NCBI RefSeq assembly: GCF_001456935.1
Contig: NZ_KQ758482.1
Location: 62,001 to 126,000, forward strand
Source: [Bacillus] enclensis
GTDB lineage: Bacteria > Bacillota > Bacilli > Bacillales > Bacillaceae_B
Direction of reading: 5' to 3'
Length of the DNA: 64,000 nt
Shown: in pieces, positions 33,878 through 42,754 of the stretch
Position numbering within the stretch: the stretch's first letter is position 1
How the letters are laid out: each line of letters begins with the position of its first letter
The notes under the pieces: generated by a model
Databases searched by the model: none
Told to the model about the DNA's origin: nothing
What the model saw: the letters and a program-made list of their open reading frames with translations, nothing else
Made by a program: the position numbers and the translations under genes

Positions 33878-34612
33878 ATGAAATTGGTCAATAAGAAGTC
33901 TCCTTTACCTCTGTATTACCAAATTGAAGAACATATAAAAGCGATGATTGATTCCGGCGACCTCAAACCCGGGGACGTTCTCCCTTCTGAAAGAGAGCTT
34001 GCTGAACAATTCACCATCAGCCGGATGACCGTCCGCCAGGCCATCACCAACCTTGTTAATAAAAACCTTCTTTACCGGAAAAAAGGGAGCGGCACTTATG
34101 TTTCCCAGCATAAGTTCGAACAATCCCTGCACGGCTTGACCTCATTCAGTGAGGACATGAGAAGGCGCGGGCTTGAACCCGGCAATAAATTAATCCATTT
34201 TGAACTGTCGAGTCCGACCGATGATCTGATTCACCATTTCGGCTTGAAGGGCGATGATCTTGTCTACAAAATCAAACGGATCCGCCTTGCAAGCAATGAA
34301 CCGATGGCCATGGAGACGACCTATATCCCAGTGAAACTGATTCCGGGCCTGAGCCAGGAAATACTGTCCCACTCTCTTTATCAATATGTAGAGGAAGAAA
34401 TCGGTTTAAAGCTCGGCCATGCTTCTCAGTCAATCGAGGCTGCAGCAGCAACCGAAGATGATGCTAAACATCTTAAGCTTGATAGAGGAGAACCGGTTTT
34501 ATTCATCCAGCGCGAGACGTTCCTTGAAGACGGCTCACCCTTTGAACTGGTAAAGTCCACCTACCGGGGTGACAAATACAAATACAAGATGAATATCGAA
34601 AGATTGAGATAA
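33878..34612 (+). CDS. nagR: GntR/HutC-family repressor NagR (YvoA)
   Basis: About 244 residues from the ATG at 33878; a GTG at 33872 lies inside the AGGACGGTGA ribosome binding site and is less likely. Winged-helix domain 1-75 (PLYYQIEEHIKAMIDSGDLKPGD, LPSERELAEQFTISRMTVRQA), then a UTRA/chorismate-lyase-like effector domain (HGLTSFSEDMRRRGLEPG, IKRIRLASNEPMAMETTYIP, FIQRETFLEDG). NagR binds GlcN-6-P or GlcNAc-6-P and leaves its operators. Three matching operators are present here: nagA, nagR itself, and murP. Confidence 0.93.
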   Translation: MKLVNKKSPLPLYYQIEEHIKAMIDSGDLKPGDVLPSERELAEQFTISRMTVRQAITNLVNKNLLYRKKGSGTYVSQHKFEQSLHGLTSFSEDMRRRGLEPGNKLIHFELSSPTDDLIHHFGLKGDDLVYKIKRIRLASNEPMAMETTYIPVKLIPGLSQEILSHSLYQYVEEEIGLKLGHASQSIEAAAATEDDAKHLKLDRGEPVLFIQRETFLEDGSPFELVKSTYRGDKYKYKMNIERLR

Positions 34613-34615
34613 AAA

Positions 34616-34653
34616 TACTCACCTGAGGGCAAGTGATCCCGGGGTGAGTTTTT
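34616..34653 (+). terminator. Terminator of nagR
   Basis: ACTCACC pairs with GGGTGAGT, followed by TTTTTG, four bases after the stop. Confidence 0.8.
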
Positions 34654-34691
34654 GTCTATTATTCTTAAAAACTTGTTCTTTTCTTTCAGGA

Positions 34692-34727
34692 AATGGTATA
34701 GACATCTATACTAATAGTTGATATGAT
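34692..34727 (+). promoter_or_regulatory. murP promoter with NagR (dre-type) operator
   Basis: ATGGTATAGACATCTATACT at 34693-34712 contains the dre core. TAGACA (34699-34704) is the -35, followed by 17 bases and TATGAT (34722-34727). The same -35/operator overlap is found at nagA and nagR. Confidence 0.75.
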
Positions 34728-34785
34728 ACTTTGTAAGCGAATTCATTTTTAGTTATTACATTTTTATTAAAAAGGGGAGAATTTT

Positions 34786-36165
34786 ATGCGGAAGGAAGAA
34801 AGATTGGCCCAGGAAATCACCGCGCTGCTTGGCGGACCCGGGAATATCGCCTCATTGGAATCATGTATGACGCGCCTTCGTGTTAAACCGATCGATGAGA
34901 GTAAGGTCGACTTAGCAGGCATCAAAAAAATAGACGGGGTGCTTGGGGTCGTCGAAGCAGAAACGATCCAGATCATTTTGGGACCGGGGATCGTAACGAA
35001 GGTTGCATCTGAAGTTTCAGCCATGACAGGCAAGTCTGTTTCATCTGTGGACGAGGAGGAAGATGAGGACTTTTCATTCGAAGGTCTCGCCGACCGTACG
35101 AAAGCAGATTTAAAGAAAAAGAATGCTACGCCATTCAAATTATTTTTACGGAAAATAGCCAGTATCTTCATTCCGTTAATCCCGGCTATCGTTGCTTCAG
35201 GGTTGATCGCGGGGCTCACAAACGTCATCGTTCGATCAGGTGTTAATCCTGAGTCGACATTGATTGAGATTCTTAACTTGATCGGATGGGGTCTATTTGG
35301 TTACCTTGGTGTATTCGTCGGTATCAATACCGCGAAAGAATTTGGCGGTTCTCCTGCCCTTGGCGGTGCAGCCGGCATCCTCATCATCAACCCGGGTCTT
35401 GCCAATATCACATTATTTGGGGAAGACCTTGTTCCTGGACGGGGCGGTTTGATCGGCGTCATGCTTGCTGCCGTATTCATCGCATTCCTTGAGAAGAGAA
35501 TCCGTAAAGTGGTTCCTTCAGCACTGGATATCATCATTACTCCGACGCTGGCACTATTAGTTACCGGATTTGCAACGCTGGTCATCCTCCAGCCTGTCGG
35601 GGGATTCATTTCAGATTTAATCACAAAAGGTTTACTTGGACTGATCGACATGGGCGGTTTCTTTGCGGGACTTATCCTTGCAGGTACATTCCTTCCGCTT
35701 GTTGTAACCGGGCTTCACCAGGGCTTGACTCCGGTGCATATGGAATTGATCAATACCATCGGAAATGACCCGCTCCTTCCGATCCTTGCCATGGGTGGTG
35801 CAGGTCAGGTTGGTGCAGCATTTGCAATTTACTTCAAAACAAAGAACCAGCGCTTGAGAAAAGTAATCAAAGGCGGACTTCCTGTTGGAATCCTTGGAAT
35901 CGGCGAACCGCTTATCTTCGGTGTCACCCTTCCGCTGGGCCGTCCATTCATCACGGCGTGTCTCGGTGCGGCAGTCGGGGGAGCTTTCCAGGCAGTCTTT
36001 AAAACGGCAACCATTGCAATCGGTGTATCCGGTATCCCTCTTGCCTTCCTGATGGAAGACGGGCAGATCCTTCTGTATCTTGCAGGTGTCCTGATCGCCT
36101 ACGTATTCGGATTCATCTTCACATGGATGTTCGGATTTAAAGATGAAATGGCAAAGGATATTTAA
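34786..36165 (+). CDS. murP: N-acetylmuramic acid PTS permease IIBC, MurP
   Basis: 459 residues, order B-C. The N-terminal IIB domain has phosphocysteine Cys27 (LESCMTRLRVKP); an acidic linker (SVDEEEDEDFSFE) follows; the IIC domain (about 110-455) has FIPLIPAIVASGLIAG, VVTGLHQGLTPVHMELI and GIGEPLIFGVTLPLGRP. Sequence and neighbours (MupG, MurQ) identify MurP, which imports MurNAc (or MurNAc-GlcNAc) as the 6-phosphate. There is no IIA domain. GGGGAGAAT precedes the start. A terminator follows it, separating it partly from mupG-murQ. Confidence 0.93.
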   Translation: MRKEERLAQEITALLGGPGNIASLESCMTRLRVKPIDESKVDLAGIKKIDGVLGVVEAETIQIILGPGIVTKVASEVSAMTGKSVSSVDEEEDEDFSFEGLADRTKADLKKKNATPFKLFLRKIASIFIPLIPAIVASGLIAGLTNVIVRSGVNPESTLIEILNLIGWGLFGYLGVFVGINTAKEFGGSPALGGAAGILIINPGLANITLFGEDLVPGRGGLIGVMLAAVFIAFLEKRIRKVVPSALDIIITPTLALLVTGFATLVILQPVGGFISDLITKGLLGLIDMGGFFAGLILAGTFLPLVVTGLHQGLTPVHMELINTIGNDPLLPILAMGGAGQVGAAFAIYFKTKNQRLRKVIKGGLPVGILGIGEPLIFGVTLPLGRPFITACLGAAVGGAFQAVFKTATIAIGVSGIPLAFLMEDGQILLYLAGVLIAYVFGFIFTWMFGFKDEMAKDI

Positions 36166-36181
36166 GTAGAATCATACTATA

Positions 36182-36218
36182 GTAAAGAAGGAGGATCTTC
36201 CTCCTTCTTTACGTTTTT
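36182..36218 (+). terminator. Strong terminator after murP
   Basis: GTAAAGAAGGAGGA-TC-TTCCTCCTTCTTTAC followed by TTTTTT. Read-through, or another promoter, is needed to express mupG and murQ. Confidence 0.92.
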
Positions 36219-36227
36219 TCATGTAAG

Positions 36228-36397
36228 CTCTTTTCGCATACTTTGTTGCTTTACACAAAAGAAAATACCGGAACTTGGGTATTTTCTGATGTTTGTCCAC
36301 CTGTCATTTAAAGGTGAATTCGAAAAGAGCACGTCAACAAGCAATATTCAGGCTGCTAGCCAATTTACGAAAAGCAGCAATCTTTTAGAAAACAGCC
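36228..36397. mobile_element. 170-bp MITE-like element with 10-bp target duplication
   Basis: The exact direct repeat TTCATGTAAG flanks it (36218-36227 and 36398-36407). The ends are imperfect inverted copies: CTCTTTTCGCATACTTTGTT at the left, and at the right, read inward on the other strand, GGCTGTTTTCTAAAAGATTG, both leading into (C/G)TTGCT-like sequence. Inside are AGAAAATACC/GGTATTTTCT (10-base stem) and CTCTTTTCG/CGAAAAGAG. There is no coding frame. Without the insert, the single TTCATGTAAG joins the murP terminator to the mupG site TAAGGAG. Confidence 0.7.
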
Positions 36398-36418
36398 TTC
36401 ATGTAAGGAGTGGAAAAC

Positions 36419-37489
36419 ATGCTGGGAATCTCAATTTATCTTAAAGAAGAAAACAGGGAAAAGAATGCGGAATGGATCAGGAAGACCTCCTCTTATGGAT
36501 TTAAGTCCATCTTTACCTCCCTTCATATTCCTGAAGATAATCCGGAAACCTATAAAGACCTGCTTCAGGAGCTCGGCAGCCTTGCCCGTACATATAATAT
36601 GGAACTGATGGCCGACGTGTCGCCGAAGTCACTCGGCCATTTGGGGATTGACGGAGATAGAGTCCCGCTGCTTCTCGATTGGGGACTGGCCGGGATCAGG
36701 GTTGATTATGGCTTTTCCCCGGATGAAATCGTGAATCTTTCAAAGCAGCTGAAGATCGGGATCAATGCGAGCACCGTATCTGATGCTGAACTTGACAGTC
36801 TGATCGAAAAAGGATTAAATGTGGAAAACGTCGAGGCCTGGCATAATTTCTATCCCCGTCCCGAAACGGGGCTTGACCTTGATTTTTTAATAGAACGAAA
36901 CGTTATGTTGAAATCCAGGGGTATTACGACGATGGCATTCATACCTGGAGATGATACGCTCCGCGGTCCGATATTCGAAGGGCTTCCCACACTTGAACAG
37001 CACCGGAGGCTCTCCCCCGCTCTTGCAGCGGCGCAATTAAAGTATTCGGGTTATACAGATAAAATACTGATCGGGGATCCTTCCTCGAAAGAAGAAACGC
37101 TCAAGACACTGAACATCATCGATAAAGGTGTCATCCCTTTAACCGTTGAATTACTTACAGATAAGAATTACTCTCACCTCCTTGAAGGGGTGCATACGAA
37201 CCGGATGGATCCTGGAAGGGACGTCATAAGGTCAGTGGAATCACGGTCATATGCCGGAACCGGCAAAACCATCGAACCGTGCAGCACGGTTGAGCGCAGA
37301 GTGGGTACAGTGACGGTCGATAATGAATTATACGGCAGATATTCCGGTGAACTTCAGATCATGAAACGTGACCTGCCGAAAGATGATAAAGTCAATGTCA
37401 TCGCAAGGATCGTGGACGAAGACCTCCCCCTCATCCATCAGATAAAAGCGGGAGGCAAATTTCAATTACTAGCGAGGGATACAAAATGA
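36419..37489 (+). CDS. mupG: 6-phospho-N-acetylmuramidase MupG (DUF871)
   Basis: About 356 residues from the ATG at 36419, eight bases after TAAGGAG; an in-frame GTG at 36410 overlaps that site. N-terminal TIM-barrel (MLGISIYLKEE, FTSLHIPED, LMADVSPKSL, WGLAGIRVDYGF, NFYPRPETGLD) and C-terminal cyclophilin-like domain (VERRVGTVTVDNELYGRYSGELQI). MupG splits MurNAc-6-P-(beta-1,4)-GlcNAc, giving MurNAc-6-P for MurQ. Its presence suggests the disaccharide is imported. The stop overlaps the murQ ATG. Confidence 0.9.
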   Translation: MLGISIYLKEENREKNAEWIRKTSSYGFKSIFTSLHIPEDNPETYKDLLQELGSLARTYNMELMADVSPKSLGHLGIDGDRVPLLLDWGLAGIRVDYGFSPDEIVNLSKQLKIGINASTVSDAELDSLIEKGLNVENVEAWHNFYPRPETGLDLDFLIERNVMLKSRGITTMAFIPGDDTLRGPIFEGLPTLEQHRRLSPALAAAQLKYSGYTDKILIGDPSSKEETLKTLNIIDKGVIPLTVELLTDKNYSHLLEGVHTNRMDPGRDVIRSVESRSYAGTGKTIEPCSTVERRVGTVTVDNELYGRYSGELQIMKRDLPKDDKVNVIARIVDEDLPLIHQIKAGGKFQLLARDTK

Positions 37490-38394
37490 ACTTAACGAAA
37501 TTGAACACAGAACAGCAAAACCCAAAAACATTGAATATCGATTTGATGGGCACGGAAGAAATCGTTACAGTCATCAATCAGGAAGACCTCCTCGTTCCAA
37601 ACGCGATTGCAAAGGAAATACCTTCAATCAGCGAAGTAGTGGACAAGATCGTACAAGCCTTCAAAAATGGCGGACGCCTGATTTATACAGGTGCAGGTAC
37701 CTCCGGACGGCTGGGCATACTGGATGCCTCAGAATGCCCGCCTACATATGGTACGGATCCCGGGATGGTAATCGGCATCATCGCAGGGGGAAAAGAAGCG
37801 ACCACTGAAGCGATCGAAGGCGCGGAAGATGACGGTGATCAGGGAAAACAGGACCTTATTGATATCGGCTTGACCGGGAACGATGTCGTCGTCGGGATTG
37901 CCGCAAGCGGACGTACCCCTTATACCATCGGGGCTTTGGAATACGCCAATGAAATCGGGGCTGTATCCGTATCGGTCGTCTGCAGCAAGGACTCCGAGAT
38001 GGAGAAAATCTCAGCTTACACGATTGCTCCGATTGTCGGCCCGGAAGTGGTGACCGGATCTACCCGCATGAAAGCCGGTACTGCCCAGAAGCTTGTACTG
38101 AACATGCTGACCACTGCCTCCATGATCAAAATCGGTAAAGTATACGGCAACCTCATGGTCGATGTCCAGATGACCAATGAAAAACTCCGCAAGCGTGCTG
38201 AAAACATCGTCAAGACCGCAACCGGTGCATCAGATGAAGAAGCACGTGCTGCCCTTGCCGAACAAAACAACCATACGAAAGCCGCAATCCTGCAGATCAT
38301 GACGGGGCTTAAAGGCAAAGGGGTACTCGAACTCCTGGAAAAGCATGACGGGCATTTACGCGATGCCGTTGCCGCTTTTCATTCTTCCAAATAA
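37486..38394 (+). CDS. murQ: N-acetylmuramic acid 6-phosphate etherase MurQ
   Basis: 302 residues with one SIS domain. Motifs: IYTGAGTSGRLGILDASECPPTYG, VVGIAASGRTPYTIGAL and VTGSTRMKAGTAQKLVLNML; the two catalytic Glu sites are in the ECPPTYG and IEGAEDD segments. It removes D-lactate from MurNAc-6-P, producing GlcNAc-6-P, the substrate of NagA encoded on the other side of nagR. It overlaps mupG by four bases (ATGA). No MurR-type regulator is next to it. Confidence 0.97.
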   Translation: MNLTKLNTEQQNPKTLNIDLMGTEEIVTVINQEDLLVPNAIAKEIPSISEVVDKIVQAFKNGGRLIYTGAGTSGRLGILDASECPPTYGTDPGMVIGIIAGGKEATTEAIEGAEDDGDQGKQDLIDIGLTGNDVVVGIAASGRTPYTIGALEYANEIGAVSVSVVCSKDSEMEKISAYTIAPIVGPEVVTGSTRMKAGTAQKLVLNMLTTASMIKIGKVYGNLMVDVQMTNEKLRKRAENIVKTATGASDEEARAALAEQNNHTKAAILQIMTGLKGKGVLELLEKHDGHLRDAVAAFHSSK

Positions 38395-38406
38395 TCCATA
38401 AGAAAC

Positions 38407-38436
38407 GGGACGGACTTATTTTATAAGGCTCGTCCT
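38407..38436 (+). terminator. Terminator of murQ
   Basis: GGACG...TTAT-TTT-ATAA...CGTCC hairpin followed by TTTCTTT. Confidence 0.7.
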
Positions 38437-38469
38437 TTCTTTCATATCTTTATTAAAGGCGGTATATCC

Positions 38470-39882
38470 ATGATTTCAACTTCATTAAAAAAACAATTCA
38501 TCGAAGTGGTCGGTGAAGACCACTACAGGGACAGTTCTGCAGAAAGACTCGTCTATTCCTATGATGCAACGCCAAATTTCCAATCGATGCCGGATGCCGT
38601 CATCGTCCCCCGCACAACACAGGAAGTTTCGGAAATTGTGAAACTATGCAATGAGCATCGTGTGCCGATCGTCCCAAGAGGTTCAGGTACGAACTTATGT
38701 GCAGGCACGTGTCCGACAGAAGGCGGTCTCGTTCTACTGTTCACCCATATGAACAGGATTCTGGAGGTAGATGAAGAGAATCTGACAGTCACCGTGCAGC
38801 CGGGAGTGGTTACTCTGGATCTGATCAATGAGGTCGAAGCACGGGGTCTCTTTTATCCCCCGGACCCAAGTTCTATGAAAATATCAACGATAGGCGGCAA
38901 CATCAATGAAAATTCAGGAGGTCTAAGAGGACTGAAGTATGGCGTCACCCGCGATTATGTCCTTGCTTTGGAAGCGGTCCTTCCCAATGGTGATATCGTG
39001 CGGACGGGCGGGAAACTTGCAAAAGACGTTGCCGGATATGATTTGACCCGTCTCTTTGTCGGATCCGAAGGAACTCTGTGTGTCATAACGGAAGCAACGC
39101 TGAAACTTGTACCGATGCCGGAAACGAAACAGACGATGCTCGCACTCTATCAAGATATTGAAGCAGCTGCAAAGAGTGTTTCAAACATCATCTCGAACCG
39201 GATCATCCCTGCCACCCTCGAATTTCTTGATCAGCCTACATTGGAAGTTGTCGAGGATTTTGCAAAAATAGGTCTTCCCACTGACGTGAAGGCAGTACTC
39301 CTGATTGAACAGGATGGCCCCCGTGAAGTGGTAGAACGGGATATGAAACGAATGGAAGAGGTGTGCCTGGAGAACCAGGCGGTATCTGTCCAATTGGCAG
39401 CGACAGAAGTGGAGGCAGAGGCTCTCCGCACTGCCCGCCGTTCTGCCCTGTCGGCGCTCGCCCGGCTGAAGCCGACGACCATCCTGGAAGATGCAACGGT
39501 TCCCCGTTCGGAAATCGCCAAAATGGTTAAAGCGATCAATGAAATCGCCGAACGTCATGATGTGAAAATCTGTACATTCGGCCATGCAGGTGACGGCAAC
39601 CTCCACCCTACCGTGGCCACCGATGCGAGGGATCATGATGAAATGGAGCGAGTCGAGGCGGCATTTGAGGAAATCTTTGCCCATGCCATAGAACTCGGCG
39701 GCACCATCACCGGCGAACATGGAGTCGGGATGATGAAAGCACCCTATCTGGAGTGGAAGCTTGGACCAGAAGGAATCGGGGCTATGAAAATGATCAAGCA
39801 GTCATTCGACCCGAATAATATAATGAACCCGAATAAAGTATTTGCGAAAGAATCAAGAAAACGAGTGGTGATTTCAAGATGA
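38470..39882 (+). CDS. glcD: Glycolate oxidase FAD subunit GlcD
   Basis: 470 residues. FAD_binding_4 domain (VPIVPRGSGTNLCAGTCPTEGG, TVTVQPGVVT, DPSSMKISTIGGNINENSGG, YDLTRLFVGSEGTLCVIT) and the C-terminal FAD-oxidase domain with GHAGDGNLHP and TGEHGVGMMK. It oxidises glycolate (and often D-lactate) to the keto acid. It overlaps glcF by four bases. GlcE is absent, as in other Bacillus species, where YsfC/YsfD form a two-subunit version. It lies 75 bases after murQ, which releases D-lactate; a functional link is possible but unproven. Confidence 0.92.
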   Translation: MISTSLKKQFIEVVGEDHYRDSSAERLVYSYDATPNFQSMPDAVIVPRTTQEVSEIVKLCNEHRVPIVPRGSGTNLCAGTCPTEGGLVLLFTHMNRILEVDEENLTVTVQPGVVTLDLINEVEARGLFYPPDPSSMKISTIGGNINENSGGLRGLKYGVTRDYVLALEAVLPNGDIVRTGGKLAKDVAGYDLTRLFVGSEGTLCVITEATLKLVPMPETKQTMLALYQDIEAAAKSVSNIISNRIIPATLEFLDQPTLEVVEDFAKIGLPTDVKAVLLIEQDGPREVVERDMKRMEEVCLENQAVSVQLAATEVEAEALRTARRSALSALARLKPTTILEDATVPRSEIAKMVKAINEIAERHDVKICTFGHAGDGNLHPTVATDARDHDEMERVEAAFEEIFAHAIELGGTITGEHGVGMMKAPYLEWKLGPEGIGAMKMIKQSFDPNNIMNPNKVFAKESRKRVVISR

Positions 39883-41204
39883 CGACAACCAGGGAAAGAC
39901 AACAGATACAGCAGGAATTCAAGGATCGCATGGATCAGGACGAGCTCCTGAACTGCATGAGATGCGGTTTCTGCCTCCCCTCCTGCCCCACCTATATCGA
40001 ATCGGGCTTCAAGGAATCCCATTCCCCCCGCGGCCGCATCGCCCTGATGAAGGCAGTGGTCGACGGGGTCATCGAACCGGATGAAGACGTGGAAAGATCA
40101 CTTGACCTCTGCCTCGGATGCAGGGCATGCGAGCCGGTCTGCCCCTCAGGCGTGAACTACGGCCATCTGTTAGAGGAAGCACGCGATATCATCAATCAGA
40201 ACAAAAAGCATTCCCTTCCCGTGCGCGTTCTGCGGAAGACTGTGTTCGAAGGATTATTCCCTCACCCGGGAAGGATGAGGATGGTGACCCACCTTCTTGG
40301 AATCTATCAGCGGTCGGGACTGCAGAAGGCCGCCCACGCCACAGGGGTCATGAAGTTGTTCCCTGAAAGCATGGCTGTGATGGAACGGGTCCTCCCAAAG
40401 GTTCCAAGATTGAAAGAAATGAAGAACCGTCCGTCTTCCCTGCCGTCAATCGGTGAGAAGAAGAAAAAGGTCGCTTTCTTCTCCGGGTGCTTGATGGATA
40501 CGATGTTCCTGGAAACAAATAACGCCACGACAAAGCTTCTGCAGCTTGCCGGATGCGAGATCGCCATCCCTGACACTCAGACGTGCTGCGGTGCCCTTCA
40601 CGGCCACAGCGGCGAGAAAGATGCCGCCAAACAATTAGCAAGAAGGAATATCGAGGCATTTGAAGAAGCCGGCATTGATTATATCATCACCAATGCCGGC
40701 GGGTGCGGTGCCTTCCTCGTCGACTATGACCATCTGTTGAAGGACGACCCGGAATGGAAAGACCGAGCCGTACAGTTTAAAAGTAAGATCAAGGACATCT
40801 CTTCTATTTTAGTAGAACTCGAGTTTCATAAGAAAGTGAAACTGCGTTCTGACGGGGGACGGATCACCTACCAGGATTCCTGCCACCTCCGTAACGTCCA
40901 GCGGACATTCATGGAGCCCCGCATCCTCCTTCAATCGGTAGAAGGGGCCGAATACAAAGAGATGAAGCAGGCCGATCACTGCTGCGGTTCTGCCGGTATC
41001 TACAATATCGTCGAATCCGAAATGTCCATGAAGATCCTCGATCACAAAATGGAAAACGCAGCCGCGACGGGAGCAGTCACGATCGTAACGGCCAATCCCG
41101 GCTGCCTCCTCCAGATGAAGCTCGGGATCGAGCGGGAAGGCCTTTCGGATAAGATGCGGGCTGTTCATATTGTGGATTTTTTATTGGAGTCAGTGAAAGA
41201 GTAA
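39879..41204 (+). CDS. glcF: Glycolate oxidase iron-sulfur subunit GlcF
   Basis: 441 residues. Two ferredoxin-type [4Fe-4S] sets at the N terminus: CMRCGFCLPSCP (Cys26, 29, 32, 36) and CLGCRACEPVCP (about 85-96). Two CCG (heterodisulfide reductase-like) domains follow: GCLMDTMF ... CCGALHGH and CHLRN ... CCGSAGIYN. It carries electrons from GlcD to the respiratory chain. It is translationally coupled to glcD and ends at the terminator at 41210. Confidence 0.93.
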   Translation: MTTTRERQQIQQEFKDRMDQDELLNCMRCGFCLPSCPTYIESGFKESHSPRGRIALMKAVVDGVIEPDEDVERSLDLCLGCRACEPVCPSGVNYGHLLEEARDIINQNKKHSLPVRVLRKTVFEGLFPHPGRMRMVTHLLGIYQRSGLQKAAHATGVMKLFPESMAVMERVLPKVPRLKEMKNRPSSLPSIGEKKKKVAFFSGCLMDTMFLETNNATTKLLQLAGCEIAIPDTQTCCGALHGHSGEKDAAKQLARRNIEAFEEAGIDYIITNAGGCGAFLVDYDHLLKDDPEWKDRAVQFKSKIKDISSILVELEFHKKVKLRSDGGRITYQDSCHLRNVQRTFMEPRILLQSVEGAEYKEMKQADHCCGSAGIYNIVESEMSMKILDHKMENAAATGAVTIVTANPGCLLQMKLGIEREGLSDKMRAVHIVDFLLESVKE

Positions 41205-41209
41205 TGGAT

Positions 41210-41236
41210 GACCGCCCTTTAAGGGTGGTCTTTTTT
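41210..41236 (+). terminator. Terminator of glcDF
   Basis: GACCGCCCT-TTA-AGGGTGGTC followed by TTTTTT. Confidence 0.9.
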
Positions 41237-41258
41237 CTGAAGCGGGTGATGGGCGTGA

Positions 41259-41374
41259 AGTGGTGCCAGACACAAATCAGGGGTTTTGTTCCTGGCACAA
41301 TCCCGCCCTTTTGTTCCTGGCACAAATCAGCTGTTTTGTACCAGGTACAAACATACCTACCTTGTACCTGGTAC
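41259..41374. repeat. Array of five palindromic units, 25-bp period
   Basis: Near-palindromes of the form TTGTNCCWGGNACAA: GTGCCAGACACAA (41263-41275), TTTTGTTCCTGGCACAA (41284-41300, repeated at 41309-41325), TTTTGTACCAGGTACAA (41334-41350) and TTGTACCTGGTAC (41362-41374). Steps are 25, 25, 25 and 26 bases. The array fills the gap between convergent glcF and bioA. The hairpin at 49242 shares GTGCCTGGCTCA with it. Confidence 0.85.
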
Positions 41375-41386
41375 GCCCCCACAAAC

Positions 41387-42754
41387 TCACACTGCTTTTT
41401 CACCTGCATATTTCTTCGTCGTCATTTCAATCGCTTCACTCATGATACTCACCATCTCCCTAAGTTCCTCTTCATTCGCTGCAAGCGGTGGCATGAAGAC
41501 AATCGTATCCCCAATCGGACGAGTCAGCATGCCGAGTTCCCTCATTTTCAGGGTGGTATGATATCCGACTCTGTCTTCCCACAGGAAAGTCTTTTTCGTC
41601 TCCTTCTCCAAAACCAATTCAATACCGCAGATCATCCCGAGCTGCCGGATATCCCCTACGTGTGGATGCTGTTTCAACGGCTTCAGCAGATCTTCAATTA
41701 CTGATATTTTCTCCTGTGTCTTCTCTATCAGATTTTCTCTCTTATAGATTTCAAGATTGGCAAGTGCAGCTGCGCATCCAAGCTGATTTCCTGTGTAGGA
41801 ATGGCCGTGGAAGAATGTTTTTAAAGAATTATAGTCGTCGTAAAATGCTTCATAGATTTCTTCCGTCGTCAGTGTCGCTGCGATTGGCAGATATCCGCCC
41901 GTAATCCCTTTTGCAACCGTCATGATATCAGGTTGGACGCCTTCATGCTCGACGGCGAACATTTTTCCGGTGCGGCCAAACCCTGTCGCCACCTCGTCGA
42001 CGATCAGAAGGATATTGTATTTCCTGCAAAGTTCTTCGACTCCTTTAAAATACCCTTGTGGCATGATATTCATCCCGCCTGCTCCCTGGATGAGGGATTC
42101 AACGGTCATTCCGGCAATTTCATGATGATGTTCTTCGAGGATCGACTCCAGCTCTTGAAGGCAGCGATCGCGGATTTTATCTGCACTATCCAGTTCCGGG
42201 TGGTGGTAGACGTCGGGAAACGGGGCGACCAGGGAATGGAACATGAGAGATTTATAGACGCGGTGAAAGATATCCACCTTCCCTACGCTGATCGCTCCGA
42301 CCGTATCGCCATGATACGCATTCTTAAGGGTGATGAATTTCTGCTTCTCGGGCCTTCCGATGTTCTGCCAATATTGATATGCCATTTTGATTGCGATTTC
42401 GACGGAGGTTGCACCGCTGTCTGAATAGAAGACCCGCTTCAGCTTTTCAGGGGCAAGGTCGATCAGCTTTTCTGCCAGCAGAATCGATGGGATATTGGCA
42501 GCCCCAAGCAAGGTCGAGTGAGCGATTTTATCCAGCTGCTCCTTGATGGCAAGATTGATTTCTTCATTCCGGTGTCCATGGACATTCAGCCATAGAGATG
42601 AGTATCCATCGAGATACTCCTTTCCATGGACATCACGGAGGTAGACACCTTTCCCGCTTTCAATCACCAGTGGATCTGCATCATAGTCCTTCATTTGAGT
42701 GAACGGCAGCCACAGATACTGGCTGCTTTTTTCAATAAGCTTTTCTGGATTCAT
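41387..42754 (-). CDS. bioA: Adenosylmethionine-8-amino-7-oxononanoate aminotransferase BioA
   Basis: 455 residues, class III PLP aminotransferase. Signatures: [51 protein letters not shown] and the PLP lysine in [17 protein letters not shown]. It makes 7,8-diaminopelargonate in biotin synthesis. The start lies 23 bases inside the end of bioD, so the two are coupled. In B. subtilis the operon is bioWAFDBI; here only bioD and bioA are present, so bioF and bioB must be elsewhere or absent. Confidence 0.96.
   Translation of the reverse strand: MNPEKLIEKSSQYLWLPFTQMKDYDADPLVIESGKGVYLRDVHGKEYLDGYSSLWLNVHGHRNEEINLAIKEQLDKIAHSTLLGAANIPSILLAEKLIDLAPEKLKRVFYSDSGATSVEIAIKMAYQYWQNIGRPEKQKFITLKNAYHGDTVGAISVGKVDIFHRVYKSLMFHSLVAPFPDVYHHPELDSADKIRDRCLQELESILEEHHHEIAGMTVESLIQGAGGMNIMPQGYFKGVEELCRKYNILLIVDEVATGFGRTGKMFAVEHEGVQPDIMTVAKGITGGYLPIAATLTTEEIYEAFYDDYNSLKTFFHGHSYTGNQLGCAAALANLEIYKRENLIEKTQEKISVIEDLLKPLKQHPHVGDIRQLGMICGIELVLEKETKKTFLWEDRVGYHTTLKMRELGMLTRPIGDTIVFMPPLAANEEELREMVSIMSEAIEMTTKKYAGEKAV

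Noticed and set aside
41204-41704. A 166-codon plus-strand frame downstream of glcF
   Set aside because: It runs through a terminator, the palindrome array and the antisense of bioA.
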